DNA of 64,000 nt from Microplitis mediator. Lineage: Eukaryota; Arthropoda; Insecta; Hymenoptera; Braconidae. The position numbers were made by a program, and so were the translations under genes. Below are positions 45,504-57,468 of the stretch, in pieces. Under the pieces are notes generated by a model. That model saw only the letters and a program-made list of their open reading frames with translations. It had not been told where the DNA came from and did not search any database. Every line of letters begins with the position of its first letter. Within the stretch, counting starts at the first letter, position 1. Location of the stretch: contig NC_079969.1 in the NCBI RefSeq assembly GCF_029852145.1, positions 19,153,798-19,217,797 of the forward strand, in the 5' to 3' direction.

Positions 45504-45938
45504 CCCAGACAGCATTCAAGTCAGAATGACTGCTTTACGACGTATTTTTGAAGGAGTCTTCAAGAAGTCTTATAATGATTTCGTAAAGGTGTCATTTTTA
45601 AGAATTCTTAATTATGAGTTCTTGGAGACTCTATAAATAAGACGTCAGTTTTGTGACGTCTTAATGTATTCTTTTTTTAACTTTTTTGAAGTCAAAATGA
45701 AGTCAAAATTAGGAGCTCCTTAAGACGTCATGGTAAGTTCATTCTGAAGTCTTTTTTGCGGAGTCAGAAAAAAGAACTCTTTGAGAACTCTTTTTAAAGA
45801 CGTCTTACTGAGTTCGCTAGATGGCGCATTCGACATCTTGAGAACTTCTTAAAGACTTCTTTAACATGTTTTTAAGACGTCCAAATCATAAATGGGAACA
45901 CATTCAGAACTCATCAAGACGTCATTTTGCTATCTGGG
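45504..45938. mobile_element. MITE with CCCAGAYAGCA ends and GACGTC/GAAGTC repeats
   Basis: CCCAGACAGCATTCAAG at the left and TTTTGCTATCTGGG at the right give 11-base inverted ends with one mismatch. The 435-bp interior repeats AAGACGTC, GAAGTCTT and GAGTTCT words in both orientations. No clear target duplication. No coding. Confidence 0.65.
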
Positions 45939-46590
45939 TTTGTGCATACTAATTTCTCATTTACGAAGCATAAAAGATAATTACGTATATTAATGGACAA
46001 TAACCAATCTATACTAATTTTTGGTTGAAGAAAAACAGACTAAGCAAAAAAGATAAGAATAATGCAAGAAGTGGAAGAAGCAGATGTCAGAATCAAATAC
46101 ACAGTACTAAAGAATTATCTGTAGATAGATAATATATAATAGGAAGATATGGAATGGCCACCCTGCAAATTTATGAGGCGTTGCCGTGGTCTTGCAAGGT
46201 CATATAAAGAAATTTATGAACCGCATCTTTCCGCACCCGCACCGGACGAGGTATATACGAACAGAAAAACGAACGCTTTTTATACTCAGCACACAGTATT
46301 AGGCAATACAAAAAATACAAATACAAAACGAATTGTATGATTAAGTAACATACAGTCTTGCTCGTGTGTATTATTTGTTTACTTATTTCGTTTTTTTTTT
46401 TCAATTTTTTGCATATGAATTGTAAATTTATTGTGCAGTCCTTAGATTTTTCATGTGACTCAATCGTAGATGGAATTTTTAAGTTGCTATACTTTACATA
46501 CTTTATGAATACTTCAAAGACTGTAATTTTTTACTTTGCACTGAGAAAATTGAAAACTTAAAAAAAAAGGGAAAGTGTTAGTGTCGATCC
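45939..46590. other. unique stretch with short ORFs
   Basis: Contains a 63-codon plus-strand ORF (46149-46340) whose first half is G+C-richer than its flanks (CCGCACCCGCACCGGACGAG). It is unrecognised and there is no supporting context. Otherwise AT-rich. Confidence 0.35.
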
Positions 46591-46599
46591 GATTTTTGA

Positions 46600-47097
46600 A
46601 AATCGAATTTCTAACAGAAATTGATGTTTTGAGGTTTTAGAATGCTATTATGACTAATTTTAAGATGACGTCCGAGTATATGTATGTGTGTTTGTACGTA
46701 TGTAAGCATGTATGTGAATATTCCGTAACTTCTAAACGAATGAACCGATTTGGCTTTTTGAGGTAGTGTTTGAAGCGGCTCATTAATTCCAACAACTTTT
46801 GAGAAATCGACCACAATCGGTACAGTGCGTTCATAGATGTTTCAAAAACAATTTTTTTTTTTTTTTTTCGATAACTTGTAATGCAATCGATGGATTGATT
46901 TCAAAATCCGATCAGCTCTAAAATTTTATAAGCTGAGTAGAATGTCAGTCATTTTATTTAATCAGGGAGCTCGAAAACAGCAAGAAGTTGTATTTGTGCT
47001 CATGGTCGATTTTTCAAGGAATTTTGTCATAACCTATCATAATTAGTTGAGTACGGTTCAAAAACGCCTTTCATGAAAAAATTTATGTATGTATATA
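46600..47097. repeat. dispersed repeat K, copy 1
   Basis: A TATGTATG-type tract, AAACGAATGAACCGATTTGG, and a terminal block with AACCTATCATAATTAGTTGAG. The last block recurs, diverged, at 53040-53170 and 63430-63590, each time before a TATG/TATA tract. Non-coding. Confidence 0.55.
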
Positions 47098-47262
47098 TTG
47101 AGACAAATCGCTTTTTGCTTTTACGATTTTAACCAGCAGCCACCAGAATTCGCGGGTTGAACTCTGGCTTAGGCTGGCGTCTACAAAATTTATTATTTAC
47201 CTGGACAACGCAGATGAGTTCTCATAAAAGAAAAACCTGCACTCAATCAAACAAACAGTGCA
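47098..47262. repeat. repeat R, inverted 3' fragment
   Basis: TTGAGACAAATCGCTTTTTG and following sequence equal the reverse complement of the last about 165 bases of R1/R2, including the CAGCAGCCACCAGAATTCGC block. Confidence 0.85.
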
Positions 47263-47384
47263 GAAAATTTTTGAAAAATCTACCTTTCATTCTAACTTTC
47301 AAGTGGCATTTTTAGGTAGTTTTTTAAAAAACCGCTCGTTTTTTTTTAAATTGCTATAACTTTCTCACAACTTAACCTTTCGGC

Positions 47385-49720
47385 ACTTTTTTTTTTAATT
47401 TGTGTTTTTAAATGTAGTTTTCAGAAAAAAATACAAAAAATTTTTCGGAAGTCACGATATATGAAATATTTCAGTTTTTTCAATAAAACCGTCATTTTTT
47501 CGAAGGCCGAAACCTTCGATTCTCAATTTTTTTGTCTCACAAAAAAACTTCAACCAAGACAGTATTTATCCCCGCTTTTCCCATTTTGTGCCGACTTTCC
47601 TTTATATTTTTTTTTTTCGATTAAAAATAAAAAAATTTCTAAATTTGGCTTATTTTTTGTGACTGCGCTGAAGTTTTTTTGGATTGTTTTTAAAAGCTCA
47701 GAAGTTGAATAAAATTGGACAAAAACAACCGTAAAGTGTATTAGGGGCAAGGATTGATTTTTTCGGTAGAAAATTTCCAATTTTTAAATATAGTGAAACC
47801 TAAACCTACAATAAACCTTCTCAATAAGACAATTTATAGATAAACTCAGAAGGTATCAGGAATGTTTGCCCACGGACATTAAATCCGTGACTTTATAATA
47901 ATTTATTTACTTTATTTACTCATTTAATTATCTCAGTAACATTGCAAGAATGAGTGGGTTACTATACTATTATAATTACACACACACAAATTCTTTGAAA
48001 AAAAGGCTCATTAGCGATTTACAACGTCGCGGATTTAAGGTCTGCGGATGAAACGTGTAATGGGTGTACTTATTACATTAAATTGAAATGTGGTCTCAAC
48101 GTAATAAGTGTCTCACACATGTGCAAAACTTAAGGTGTTTTGCAAACCTGTCTAGCTGAACTCAGTACTTCAGGACGAGGATAAGCCTCGTACTGGACGA
48201 CACAGTATTAACATTAGGAGAGAAGTCTTATACCTAAACTTATTAGGAAGGTTGTGATAAATTAATTTTATATGTCAAATTTAAATATAAAACAATGGCA
48301 TTTAATCGAACGAAGTCGCTTTACAGATAATTGATGAGATGATCAATAACCAAAATGAATGATAAAACTGACTCGCCTAAATCAACAAAACTGACTCGAC
48401 TATTTTTATTAACAACAATTTGACTCGACTAACTTTACTAAATGACGACTCCTCAATTAATAGAATATTATTTAACAAATGAAATAGTTAACTCGACAAT
48501 AAACAAAACGAGTTCACTTACTCCAACAACCTCCAACCTTAACCAGTCCTTCATTCCACCGATTCTTTTCCTCCAAGACCAAAACCTTAACCAGTCCTTC
48601 CTTCCAAGTCCACCAAACCATTCCAATCCTTTCCAATCAACCAGATCCAATCTACAATAAATATTATATAATTAACCCGTTTAAATAACTTAATTAAACT
48701 TAAATTTGGAATAAGCTTCCACGAGCCGTGGGCTTATATGCTCTTGGCCCATTTTAAATGATGACTAGCAGCACGTGTAGTAGTGGTAGTAGTAGATGGA
48801 AAATTGTAGTGGAAACCAAGATGTTAGTGGTAGTCGTAGTAAGTTACGTCCGTCCACGGTGGTTGCTGCGAGCCGAGAGACCGACCGCTCGTCGTCTCTG
48901 GCCCTCCTACCTCTCCACTCAGGTTGATCAACCCCTAAAACCAAATGTCGGGACTCGACCGTAGCGACCCCGGTGCATCAGTGACTGTATTTCCTCAATT
49001 GTTGACAGTGGTTGAAGAAGGAGGGCGGATCTTTTGGCGCGAGTCGAAATTAAATTTAAATTGAAATGCGATAGCATTCCAACCTGTTGCAAACGTTAGG
49101 TAACCACTCAGAAAAACATCGATAGCCCGAACTGAGAATCGAACCTAGACCATGTTGGTATCGCGCTGAGTGCTCTACCAGTTGAGATATCCAGTACTAT
49201 ACTATATTCCGTTCAATTTGATCTAAAATTGTCTATAAAGCTATCTATATTTTTCTCAGTTTATCTATAAATTGTCTTATTGACAAGGTTAATTGTAGGT
49301 TTAGGTTTCACTATATTTAAAAATTGGGAATTTTCTTCCAAAAAAATCAATCCTTGCCCCTAATACACTTTACGGTTGTTTTTGTCCAATTTTATTCAAC
49401 TTCTGAGCTTTTAAAAACAATCCAAAAAAAATTCAGCGCAAAGTCATAAGAAATAAACCAAATTTAGAAATTTTTTTATTTTTAATCGAAAAAAAAAAAA
49501 TATAAAGGAAAGTCGGCACAAAATGGGAAAAGCGGGGTTAAATACTGTCTTGGTTGAAGTTTTATTTGGGACAAAAAATTGAGAATCAAAGGTTTCGGAC
49601 TTCGAAAAAATGACGGTTTTATTAAAAAAACTGAAATATTTCATATATCATGACTTCCGAAAAATTTTTTGTATTTTTTTCTGAAAACTACATTTCAAAA
49701 CACAAATTAAAAAAAAAAAG
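47385..49720. repeat. palindromic element D with a 1.4-kb centre
   Basis: The arms at 47385-47850 and 49250-49720 are reverse complements (landmarks CGGAAGTCACGATATATGAA, CGGCACAAAATGGGAAAAGC, ACAACCGTAAAGTGTATTAG). The centre (47850-49250) is not palindromic. It holds non-coding DNA and a tRNA-like sequence, and may be a separate insertion. TGTTTGC near 47857 and GCAAACG near 49090 could be its ends, but no duplication was seen. Confidence 0.85.
49121..49193 (-). other. tRNA-Ile(GAT)-like sequence, degenerate
   Basis: On the minus strand, GGATATCTCAACTGGTAGAGC (A box) is followed by an anticodon-like loop GCGCGATACC and B box GGTTCGATTCTC. The length of 73 nt is right for a tRNA. The anticodon and acceptor stems are mismatched, so a tRNA pseudogene or SINE head is more likely than a live gene. 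Confidence 0.4.
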
Positions 49721-49721
49721 G

Positions 49722-52690
49722 CCATTCGGCAGCCGAAATGGAAGGTAGATTTTCCAATTAATCTATATAAAAATTTCAATACATACATATCTTGTGATAC
49801 ATGTTAGTTTATAGTCATGATATGCAATTAGGCTCGTTTTCTAAGAGTGAGGGTAAAAAAGGACAAGGACTATTTTCGGTCGCGAACTTCAGATAGTTGA
49901 TTTGACAAAACATTATATCGGTAATGTACCGAACTAACCTTCACGTAAACAAAGTATAGATAATTTAGTTAGTATGAGATCATAATTGTACTCGCTATTA
50001 CGATAGAAAGACCAGTAATAATTATAGGACGTACAGATACGATTGAAACGTCATAAATAATAAAAGAAATACTTTTAAAATATAAAATAACTGTGAAATT
50101 TACAGGTTATTTTGTTCACAATAAAATAAAACTAACGAAATTGGATTATAATGAAAAATGCCTAAGTCATGTGCAATAAAAACCATATTTTCAACATTTT
50201 TTGATTTCATTAAAAATTTCACGGCTATCAAATTATTGGAAGAAATAGTCAAAACATAAAGCTTAAGGTCACATATTAAAGATTATTAGACAAACTTTCA
50301 GATACGTTTACGGAAATTGTCTATGAATATTAGTTTTGAAGTTATAAAAGTTTGAGCAGTGATTAAAAGCCGATTTCTACGAAAAATCATGAAAATTTCT
50401 AACAGCCATAACTTTAAATCTATTCAAACGATTCAGCCCATCTTTGAACTCAATCAAGATAATCGCCTATAGAATAAGTGTAAAAAATTTCATAAAGATC
50501 CGATACGAACTGTAAGTGCTATCGTAATGACAAGACCAGTGATAATCATAGGGAGTAGAGGTACATTTGATACATCATAAGTAATAAAAGAAATACTTTT
50601 AAAATTCGAAATAGCAGTGAAATTTACAGGTTATTTTGTGCAAAGTAAAATACAACTGACGAAACTGGCTTATAATGGGACATGCATAAGTTGTGTGGAA
50701 TGAAAACCATATTTTTATCATTTTCTGATTCCATTAAAATTTTCAAGGCCATCAAAATATTGAAAGAAATGGTCAAAATATTAAGTTCAAGATCATAAAT
50801 TAAAGCTTATTAGACAAGCTTTCAGATACTTTTTACGGAAATTGTCTATGAGTATTAATTTTAAAATTATATGAACTTGAAAGTGGATAAAAACGGATTT
50901 TTTCGAAAAATTGTGGAAATTTCAAAAAGCCATAACTTCTAAACTAATTGATCGACTTAGCCCATCTTCGAACTTAACCGTGATAATCGCCCATAGAATA
51001 AGTGTGAAAAATTTCATTAAGATCTGATAAGAATTGTAAGCGTAGTCGTGCCCTCAAAACTGCGTTATATATATATATATATATATATATATTAGGGTGG
51101 CACAAAACAACCGACTATTTTTTTTTTCCAGCTTGCATGAAAATTTGTTGGTTTACGATGTTTTAAGAAGCCTCTCCACAAATCAGCTCGAAAAAAAATT
51201 TTTAAGAGGTCGCTCACGAATTTTGAAAATATCAAAAATGATCGAAATTCGGATTTTTATTTAAAATTTTTTTTTTTTCTCGTGGCAGCAATAGTTTATA
51301 TTTGTGAAATCATGACTATGCTGAAAATTTCAGCCCAAAATTTAAATATTTAAACGGCGCTCAAGAATTTCGAATATTAACTGATAATATGTAACTAATA
51401 GATTGAATTAGTTTTTATAACTCAATTATTGTCATTTCACTTGAATATAACTTTTGCATAGCCAAAGAAAAGGCCATTCGGCAGCCGAAATGGAAGGTAA
51501 ATTTTCCAATTAATCTATATGAAAAGTTTCGTACATACACATCTTGTGATTCATGTTAGTGTATAGTCATGATATGAAATTAGGCTTGTTTTCTAAGAGT
51601 GAGGGTAAAAAAAAGACAACGACTATTTTAAAGAGAGAACTTCAGATAGTTAATTCGACAAAACATTATATAGGTAATGTAACAACTAACCTTCACGTAA
51701 ACAAAGTATATAGAAAATTTAATTAATATGATCATAATTGTAATCGCTATTACGATGGCAAGACCAGTTATAATTATGGAACGTACAGGTACGTTTGAAA
51801 CAACGTAAGTGATAAAAGAAATCTTTTTAAAACATAAAATAGCGGTGAAATTTACAGGTTATTTTCTTCACAATAAGATACAACTGTCGAAATTGAATTA
51901 TAATGGGAAATGCTTAAGTTATGTGGAATAAGAAACCATATTCCCAACATTTCTAGATTTCATTAAAAATTTCAAGGCTATCAAATTATTGGAAGAAATA
52001 GTCAAAACATAAAGCTTAAAGTCATAAATTAAAGATCATTAGACAAGTGTTCATATACTTTTTATGGAAATTGTCTATGAATGTTAGTTTTGAAGTTATA
52101 TAAACTTTAGCAGTGATTAAAAACTGATTTTTACGAAAAATGATGAAAATTTCAAACAGCCATAATTTTAAAACTATTCGAACGATTCAGGGCATCTTTG
52201 AACTAGATCGAAGTAATCGCCTATAGAACAAGTGTAAAAAAGTTTCATTAAGATCCGATAAGAACTGTGGATGCTATCGTAATGACAAGACCACTGATAA
52301 TCATAGGGATTAGAGGTACATTCGATACATCATAAATAATAAATGAAATACTTTTAAAATATAAAATAGCAGTGAAATTTACAGGTTATTTTGTGCACAA
52401 TAAAATACAATTGACGAAACCGGATTATTATGGGACGTGCTTAAGTTATGTGGAATAAAAACCATATTTTCAACATTTTTTGATTCCATTAAAATTTTCA
52501 AGGCTATTAAATTATTGGAAGAAATGGTCAAAATATAAAGGTTAAGGTCATAAATTAAAGCTTATTAGTCAAGCTTTAAATTACTTTTTACAGAAATGAT
52601 CTATGAGTTTTAGTTTCAAAGTTATATGGACTCTAAAAGTGATTAAAAACTGATTTTTTCGAAAAATAAGCTTTAATTTTCATGCCTATA
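49722..52690. repeat. two-level tandem repeat, about 520-bp subunit
   Basis: GTGAAATTTACAGGTTATTTT recurs at about 50095, 50616, 51847 and 52373. Spacings of about 521 and 526 define a subunit; two subunits form a block that starts GGCCATTCGGCAGCCGAAAT at 49722 and again at about 51475. Subunits share AGACCAGTRATAAT, TTTTTGATTTCATTAAAA and AATCGCCTATAGAAT-type words. Non-coding. A MITE-like segment (51095-51470) separates the blocks. Confidence 0.85.
51066..51470. repeat. (TA)n and TTAGGGTGGCACAAAAC element
   Basis: A (TA)14-type tract followed by TTAGGGTGGCACAAAACAAC, a start word common among small insect TIR elements. The right end is not defined; the segment runs into the second tandem block. 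Confidence 0.45.
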
Positions 52691-53379
52691 TATATGCCTA
52701 GACCACTGGAATTACTTATTTTACCATTCATTTAATGGAATTTTGCTATTGCATTAGTTCTCCTACTTCTTAGTAAATTCATCGAGCTACTTAAATTCAT
52801 ATTATCGCAGTGTGACACTTATCAAATCCAAACATCCTCATTCAATGGGTATATACAATTTTGTTTTATCGACAGTGTATAAATGATATGATATATCAAT
52901 AACAAAATTAACATTAGTTATGATGATAATATTCTCTATATCTACTCGTCGTTTGATATTCTAATAGGCTTTTTATTTCAAATATTAGTACTAATTTCAA
53001 GTATGACACTTTGATGTATCAAAATCAATTTTTAATCTTAGAATATTTTATTAGTAGATTTTATTGGAAGCAAATTATCGCCTTTATCCTTATGGTAGAA
53101 TTTTCGAGCATTAAAACCATAATCTATCATAATTTTTCGAATATTGGTCCGATAGTTTGAATATATGCATACGTATCTTTAAATAACGTTAAATCATTAC
53201 ATATAGTGCATTGTCATCAAAAATTCTTCTGAAGCTCATGTAGTTAGCTTCAATTTTTGGCATTATACTTATAATTTTTTGATTTTTTTGTTTTATCATC
53301 TTGAGAGTTTTTAAGGAAATGTAAAAAAAATTTTTATTTCCTTATCAACTTTTATTTGAACAGTGAAAAAAATTAAATA
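52691..53379. other. AT-rich spacer including repeat K fragment (53040-53170)
   Basis: AT-rich. Block AACCATAATCTATCATAATTT matches repeat K. No THAP-like domain or other exon of the following P-like pseudogene was found here. Confidence 0.45.
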
Positions 53380-53394
53380 ATGAGAAATCTACTT

Positions 53395-54401
53395 CCATTT
53401 CAGCTGCCGAATAGCCTTTTTTTATTCATCATTGCCGCCGGAATGATACCAGTGGCCGCAGTTTCCGATCAAGGGTCAACAAACAGAGGAGCATTTTATT
53501 CGGAGAGGGATGAAACTCCAAATAATTTTGAAAGGAATCACTTCAATATTAGTAATTACGCTAACGAGATTTATATATTATATGACATCGCCCATTTAAT
53601 TAAAACCTCAAAAAATAATTTCGCCGGTGCTTTTGAGGGCTGGATAGCTTATCAGCAATCCCAGATTTATGCCAATTCTTATTCAAAGCTGGATCCCAAT
53701 CCATTAATTTACGGCATTTAACCCAAGATGGATTAGAGAATTTTTTTGGCTTGATTAAAAACTTGCAAGGCTGTGACCATAAGCTAATGACTACTCATTT
53801 CATAAGTGCGTTTAAAACCTCCATATTGACAATTTTTTCTAATTGCAATGTTCGCGGGGCTAATAGTAAAATTGAATCCTCCCCAACGATAATTCAGTTT
53901 CAGGATCTTCCTGCTATGAAATCAAATAAGCACAGTTCATCGCACGATACCAATGTTGAAGACACCGCACAAGAAATTGCTGAAGCTGACGATGTTCCAA
54001 GATTACAGCTTGATGATACCGTTGATAATTTTGATGAACAGCTAAATCTTATATTTGGCGGAGCAAACGAAGGACTTGACAATGATTTAGCTGATGATGA
54101 GAAGTTTATACCGGAAAAGTTATTAGCCAGTATTTTAAAATTATTATCATCAAAAGTATGTGTGGAGTGTAAATCTTGCATTGTCATGAATAATACATCA
54201 GGGGGTTCTACAATTTCATCAACTTGTAGAGAAGAAATTTTGAAGGCCATAAAATTATTCGACGATAATATCAAATCACGATTATATGAAAGGAACATTT
54301 GTTTTTTTGCTAAAGGATTAACAGCAAGTCAGTTTATTAAATCCTCGTTTAACTGTTCTAAGCATGAAGTTTCTGAACAAATTCTGAGCTTTCTTAACTG
54401 A
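53395..54401 (+). pseudogene. P-element/THAP9-like transposase, internally deleted
   Basis: The first block encodes AAGMIPVAAVSDQGSTNRGA and YDIAHLIKTSKNNF, the DQGS and YD-HL-K-NN signature of P-element transposases. After a short stretch the frame breaks near 53715. The next frame gives LTQDGLENFFGLIKN and HKLMTTHFISAFKTSI, the C-terminal signature, then an acidic tail to TGA 54401. In intact relatives these two blocks are separated by a much longer central region including the GTP-binding insertion; here they are about 40 residues apart. The N-terminal THAP finger is absent. An acceptor-like tttccatttcag precedes the first block. A dead remnant. Confidence 0.8.
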
Positions 54402-54968
54402 CAACAGTGTTATCTTTTCAATAGAAATGTGGAATTGGAACAGTTCTGAGTTGCTAATGCAGGAAAAATTGCAGAGTTGAGCTGAAGAGCAAAGTAATTG
54501 CATCTCAAGAGAAGTAATTTATTATCAGCCACAGTTTCAGTTTAAAACTGGGTAAACATTATCAAAGAATCTTGCGTTACAGTTTCAATTTATTGATTGA
54601 TTTGTTTTAATGTAAAATACTTTTTAGAAATTAGTTCTAGAGCGAAGTTTACATTTCAAAATAACGGCATTTGAAAGCTCAGAGTTTAAAGCTTGAACAA
54701 AAGCTATAATAATATACTATGAAAATGTTTTGAATACTGAAAATTTTGTAATATTTATGTTCAGAGTTTGTATCAGTACGAACCAAAATATACTAGTCAA
54801 CTTCCTTAGCTCTAAGACTAAATAAGAAATTTAAAAAATTTTATTAATATACTTTAAGGTAATGTGATAATTATATATTTAAATACCAAAAATTATTTAA
54901 TTTAAAATTTGAGTGTAAAGTCTGGTTATTTGTGATCATACATAATATTTTTATATTGATACATACTG
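54402..54968. other. 3' flank of the P-like remnant
   Basis: AT-rich with no gene. Any terminal inverted repeat of the P-like element was not recognised. Confidence 0.45.
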
Positions 54969-57248
54969 CACTTATCCAAAAAATTAAAGGAACAAAAAAA
55001 TTTTATAAATTTTTTAGTGACATTTGGAGGGCTGTATTTTCGTGAAAAATGATCGTATCGAAAAAACAAAAAAAGCAAATTGAAGCTTGTAAAATGAGCG
55101 AATTAATCTAGAGGATCTGGTGTAGGTGATGGTAATTTTAACAACTAAAAATTACACACTTTTTAGAGAAAATAAATTAACAGTTTATTTACACTTTATA
55201 CATGTAATTATTATTATTAGAAATAATTATTACTAGCGAATTCAACTAAAGATATACGCGAGAGCAAATGCAACACAAGTGAAAAATAATCACGTATAAA
55301 ATGTCGACACGTGGTCGATAGCGATTACTTCACAGACATTAATTCACTAATCAATTATCCGCTAATGACAATTTATTTATTCCCAATAAATAGCGGCCTT
55401 AATTTACTGACTAAATATTGAGAGTAATTAGCTGAGCGATTTAGTATAAGAATTCACGAAAACTTTTATGAAAACAAAGCGATTTCAGAACACGAGGTGA
55501 ACTGTACTAGAGCACGTTGTGAATTAGTATGATGAAACGATGGCGTCTTCCTTCGTTCCCGCTTGGAGGTGATGATGACAGCATGGCTGTCCCAGCGAGT
55601 TTTCCCATTGGCTTAAAAGCGCGCCAACAGGAAGCAGTTAGTAGCTGATTTTTCTCATTGGTAGCTGAGCACGCCGTTATGAGACGAATTTTCTGATTGG
55701 CCAGCTAATATAATACGAATTATCTTATTGGCCGGCTAGTAGCGGGTTCTCATGCAGTTTTTACACGGTCATGAGCCATAATTGCAAGTGTCGGGCCCAT
55801 ATAGCGAGTGAGCCGGCACTATTCTGACCCTGAAGTCAGTAGCGAGCTCGGCAACTCCTGGAATAGCGAAAATGCACGAAGGACTTGAAATTAATCAAGC
55901 TCCTGACTAAACAAAGCTTAAAATCTCTAGTTTGAAGATCTTTCAGCAAAATATTTTTTCGAGCCACAGTTTTTGCGGAATCATAAGAAAAAGGTCGAGA
56001 CAAAATTTTTCTAAATTTTTTGGTTTTGTTTTTAAAGTCTACGGGGCCGGGAAAAATTTTTTCAAAAAAACGAATTCATGGCTCGCTTAGGAAATTTATT
56101 CAGCTACAATTTGCTTTTTTTTGTTTCTCTGTACGTCAATTTGCTGCTGAGATATCAACCTTCAAATGAAAAAGGATCCTTTTGTCTTTAATTGTCGATA
56201 TCTCAGGAAATCATGGCCGCACAGTAATTTAAAGGGCAGTTTGAGGAACTTAAATAAATTCTCTACAAGCTCCATATTCGATTTTTTCGAAAAAAAATTT
56301 TTTTTCATCCTTGATATCCATTTGAAAAACCCTGTGGTGTGTAAAATTTCTGAAAAACGAGATAAAACAAGAATTTTTTTACTTTTTTTTTTATTCAGTT
56401 GTTTTTTTTTTTTCGTTTTTCAGAAATTTTTTTTTTTTCTCTTTACCTTACATTTACTGAATAACTAACGCAAAAATGAAAGAAAATCCGAAAAAAAATT
56501 GATTTTTTCATTTTGGTAATGATTACACAATCTAAGGAACAAAACTTGTTCCTTTAATTGTTTGGTAAAACTTTGAGCAATCGGCCCGGACAAACGGTTC
56601 AATGGATTAATCTGAAAATTTCCAGGGTTTTTGGGGGTACATTAAGCTGTAAAATTACTTGGCAACGCAAAGCGATGAGTCGACTAAAAACCAGAAAATG
56701 GCCATTTTTTAATGGTTTTTCAAATTGATATCAAGGATGAAAAAAATTTTTTTTTTGAAAGAATCGTAAATGGAGCTTGTAGGAAATTTATTCAAGTTTA
56801 TTAAACTGCCCGTTAAATTACTGTGTGACCATTACTTGCTGAGATATCAATAATCAAAGACAAAAGGATCCTTTTTCATTTGAAGGCTGATATCTCAGCA
56901 GCAAATTGTCGTACAGAGAAACAAAAAAAAGCAAATTGTAGCTGAATAAATTTCCTAAACGAGCCATGAATTCGTTTTTTTGAAAAAAATCCTCCCGGCC
57001 CCGTAGACCTTTAAAACAAAACCAAAAAATTTAGGAAAAATTTTGTCTCAACCTTTTTCTTATGATTCCGCAAAAACTGTGGCTCGAAAAAATATTTTGC
57101 TGAAAAATCTTCAAGCTAGAGATTTTAAGCTTCAATTTTCTTTTTTTTTGTTTTTTCGATACGATCATTTTTCACGAAAATACAGCCTTCCAAAAATCAC
57201 TAAAAAATTTATAAAATTTTTTTGTTCCTTTAATTTTTTGGATAAGTG
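54969..57248. repeat. palindromic element B3 (long form), carrying a solo LTR
   Basis: Ends CACTTATCCAAAAAATTAAA and TTTAATTTTTTGGATAAGTG. Arms pair around a centre near 56400, with GCTTAAAATCTCTAG, GGATATCAAGGATG-type and CTTGTTCCTTTAATTG landmarks mirrored. It is about 1.45 kb without the LTR insertion. Closely related to B1 in its outer 200 bases and to B2 in its interior. Right flank TA joins the truncated copia LTR. Confidence 0.9.
55088..55913. mobile_element. solo LTR in B3
   Basis: The 826-bp segment TGTAAAATGAGCG to CTGACTAAACA has an exact AAGCT duplication (55083-55087, 55914-55918). The other palindrome arm (57128-57136) shows the uninterrupted AAGCTT. It is richer in G+C (55500-55860) than its host. 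No internal region remains. Confidence 0.85.
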
Positions 57249-57343
57249 TATATAGATATAATTTCTACTCTTGAATAAACGTTGCATATAATTTAAACAT
57301 CTCTTTTATTAATTATATTATCGAACCCTGCCTATCTCCCCCA
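57249..57343 (+). repeat. truncated 5' LTR of copia 2
   Basis: TATATAGATATAATTTCTAC to CTATCTCCCCCA matches 61852-61945 of the 3' LTR with few differences. The upstream part is absent. Confidence 0.9.
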
Positions 57344-57359
57344 GGTTATGGGCCCAGTG
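57344..57359 (+). other. primer binding site of copia 2
   Basis: GGTTATGGGCCCAGTG, complement of the internal initiator-Met tRNA region as in Drosophila copia. Confidence 0.85.
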
Positions 57360-57468
57360 TACAAGTAGATAAGAGTTTAGTGATATAAAATAAAAAGAAA
57401 GAGTTAAGTGAGTGAAAAGCCGAAGACGAAAAATAATTTTCGACCGCGTGGCAAACCTAACCTCAAAA

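Noticed and set aside
47857..49096. Solo LTR with TGTTTGC/GCAAACG ends in the centre of palindrome D
   Set aside because: The ends do not give TG...CA with a matching duplication, so it is recorded only as an unexplained centre.
49121..49193. Functional tRNA-Ile gene
   Set aside because: A and B boxes are present but the anticodon and acceptor stems are mismatched; kept only as a tRNA-like relic.
53900..54298. 132-aa minus-strand ORF
   Set aside because: Antisense shadow of the P-like transposase C-terminal block.
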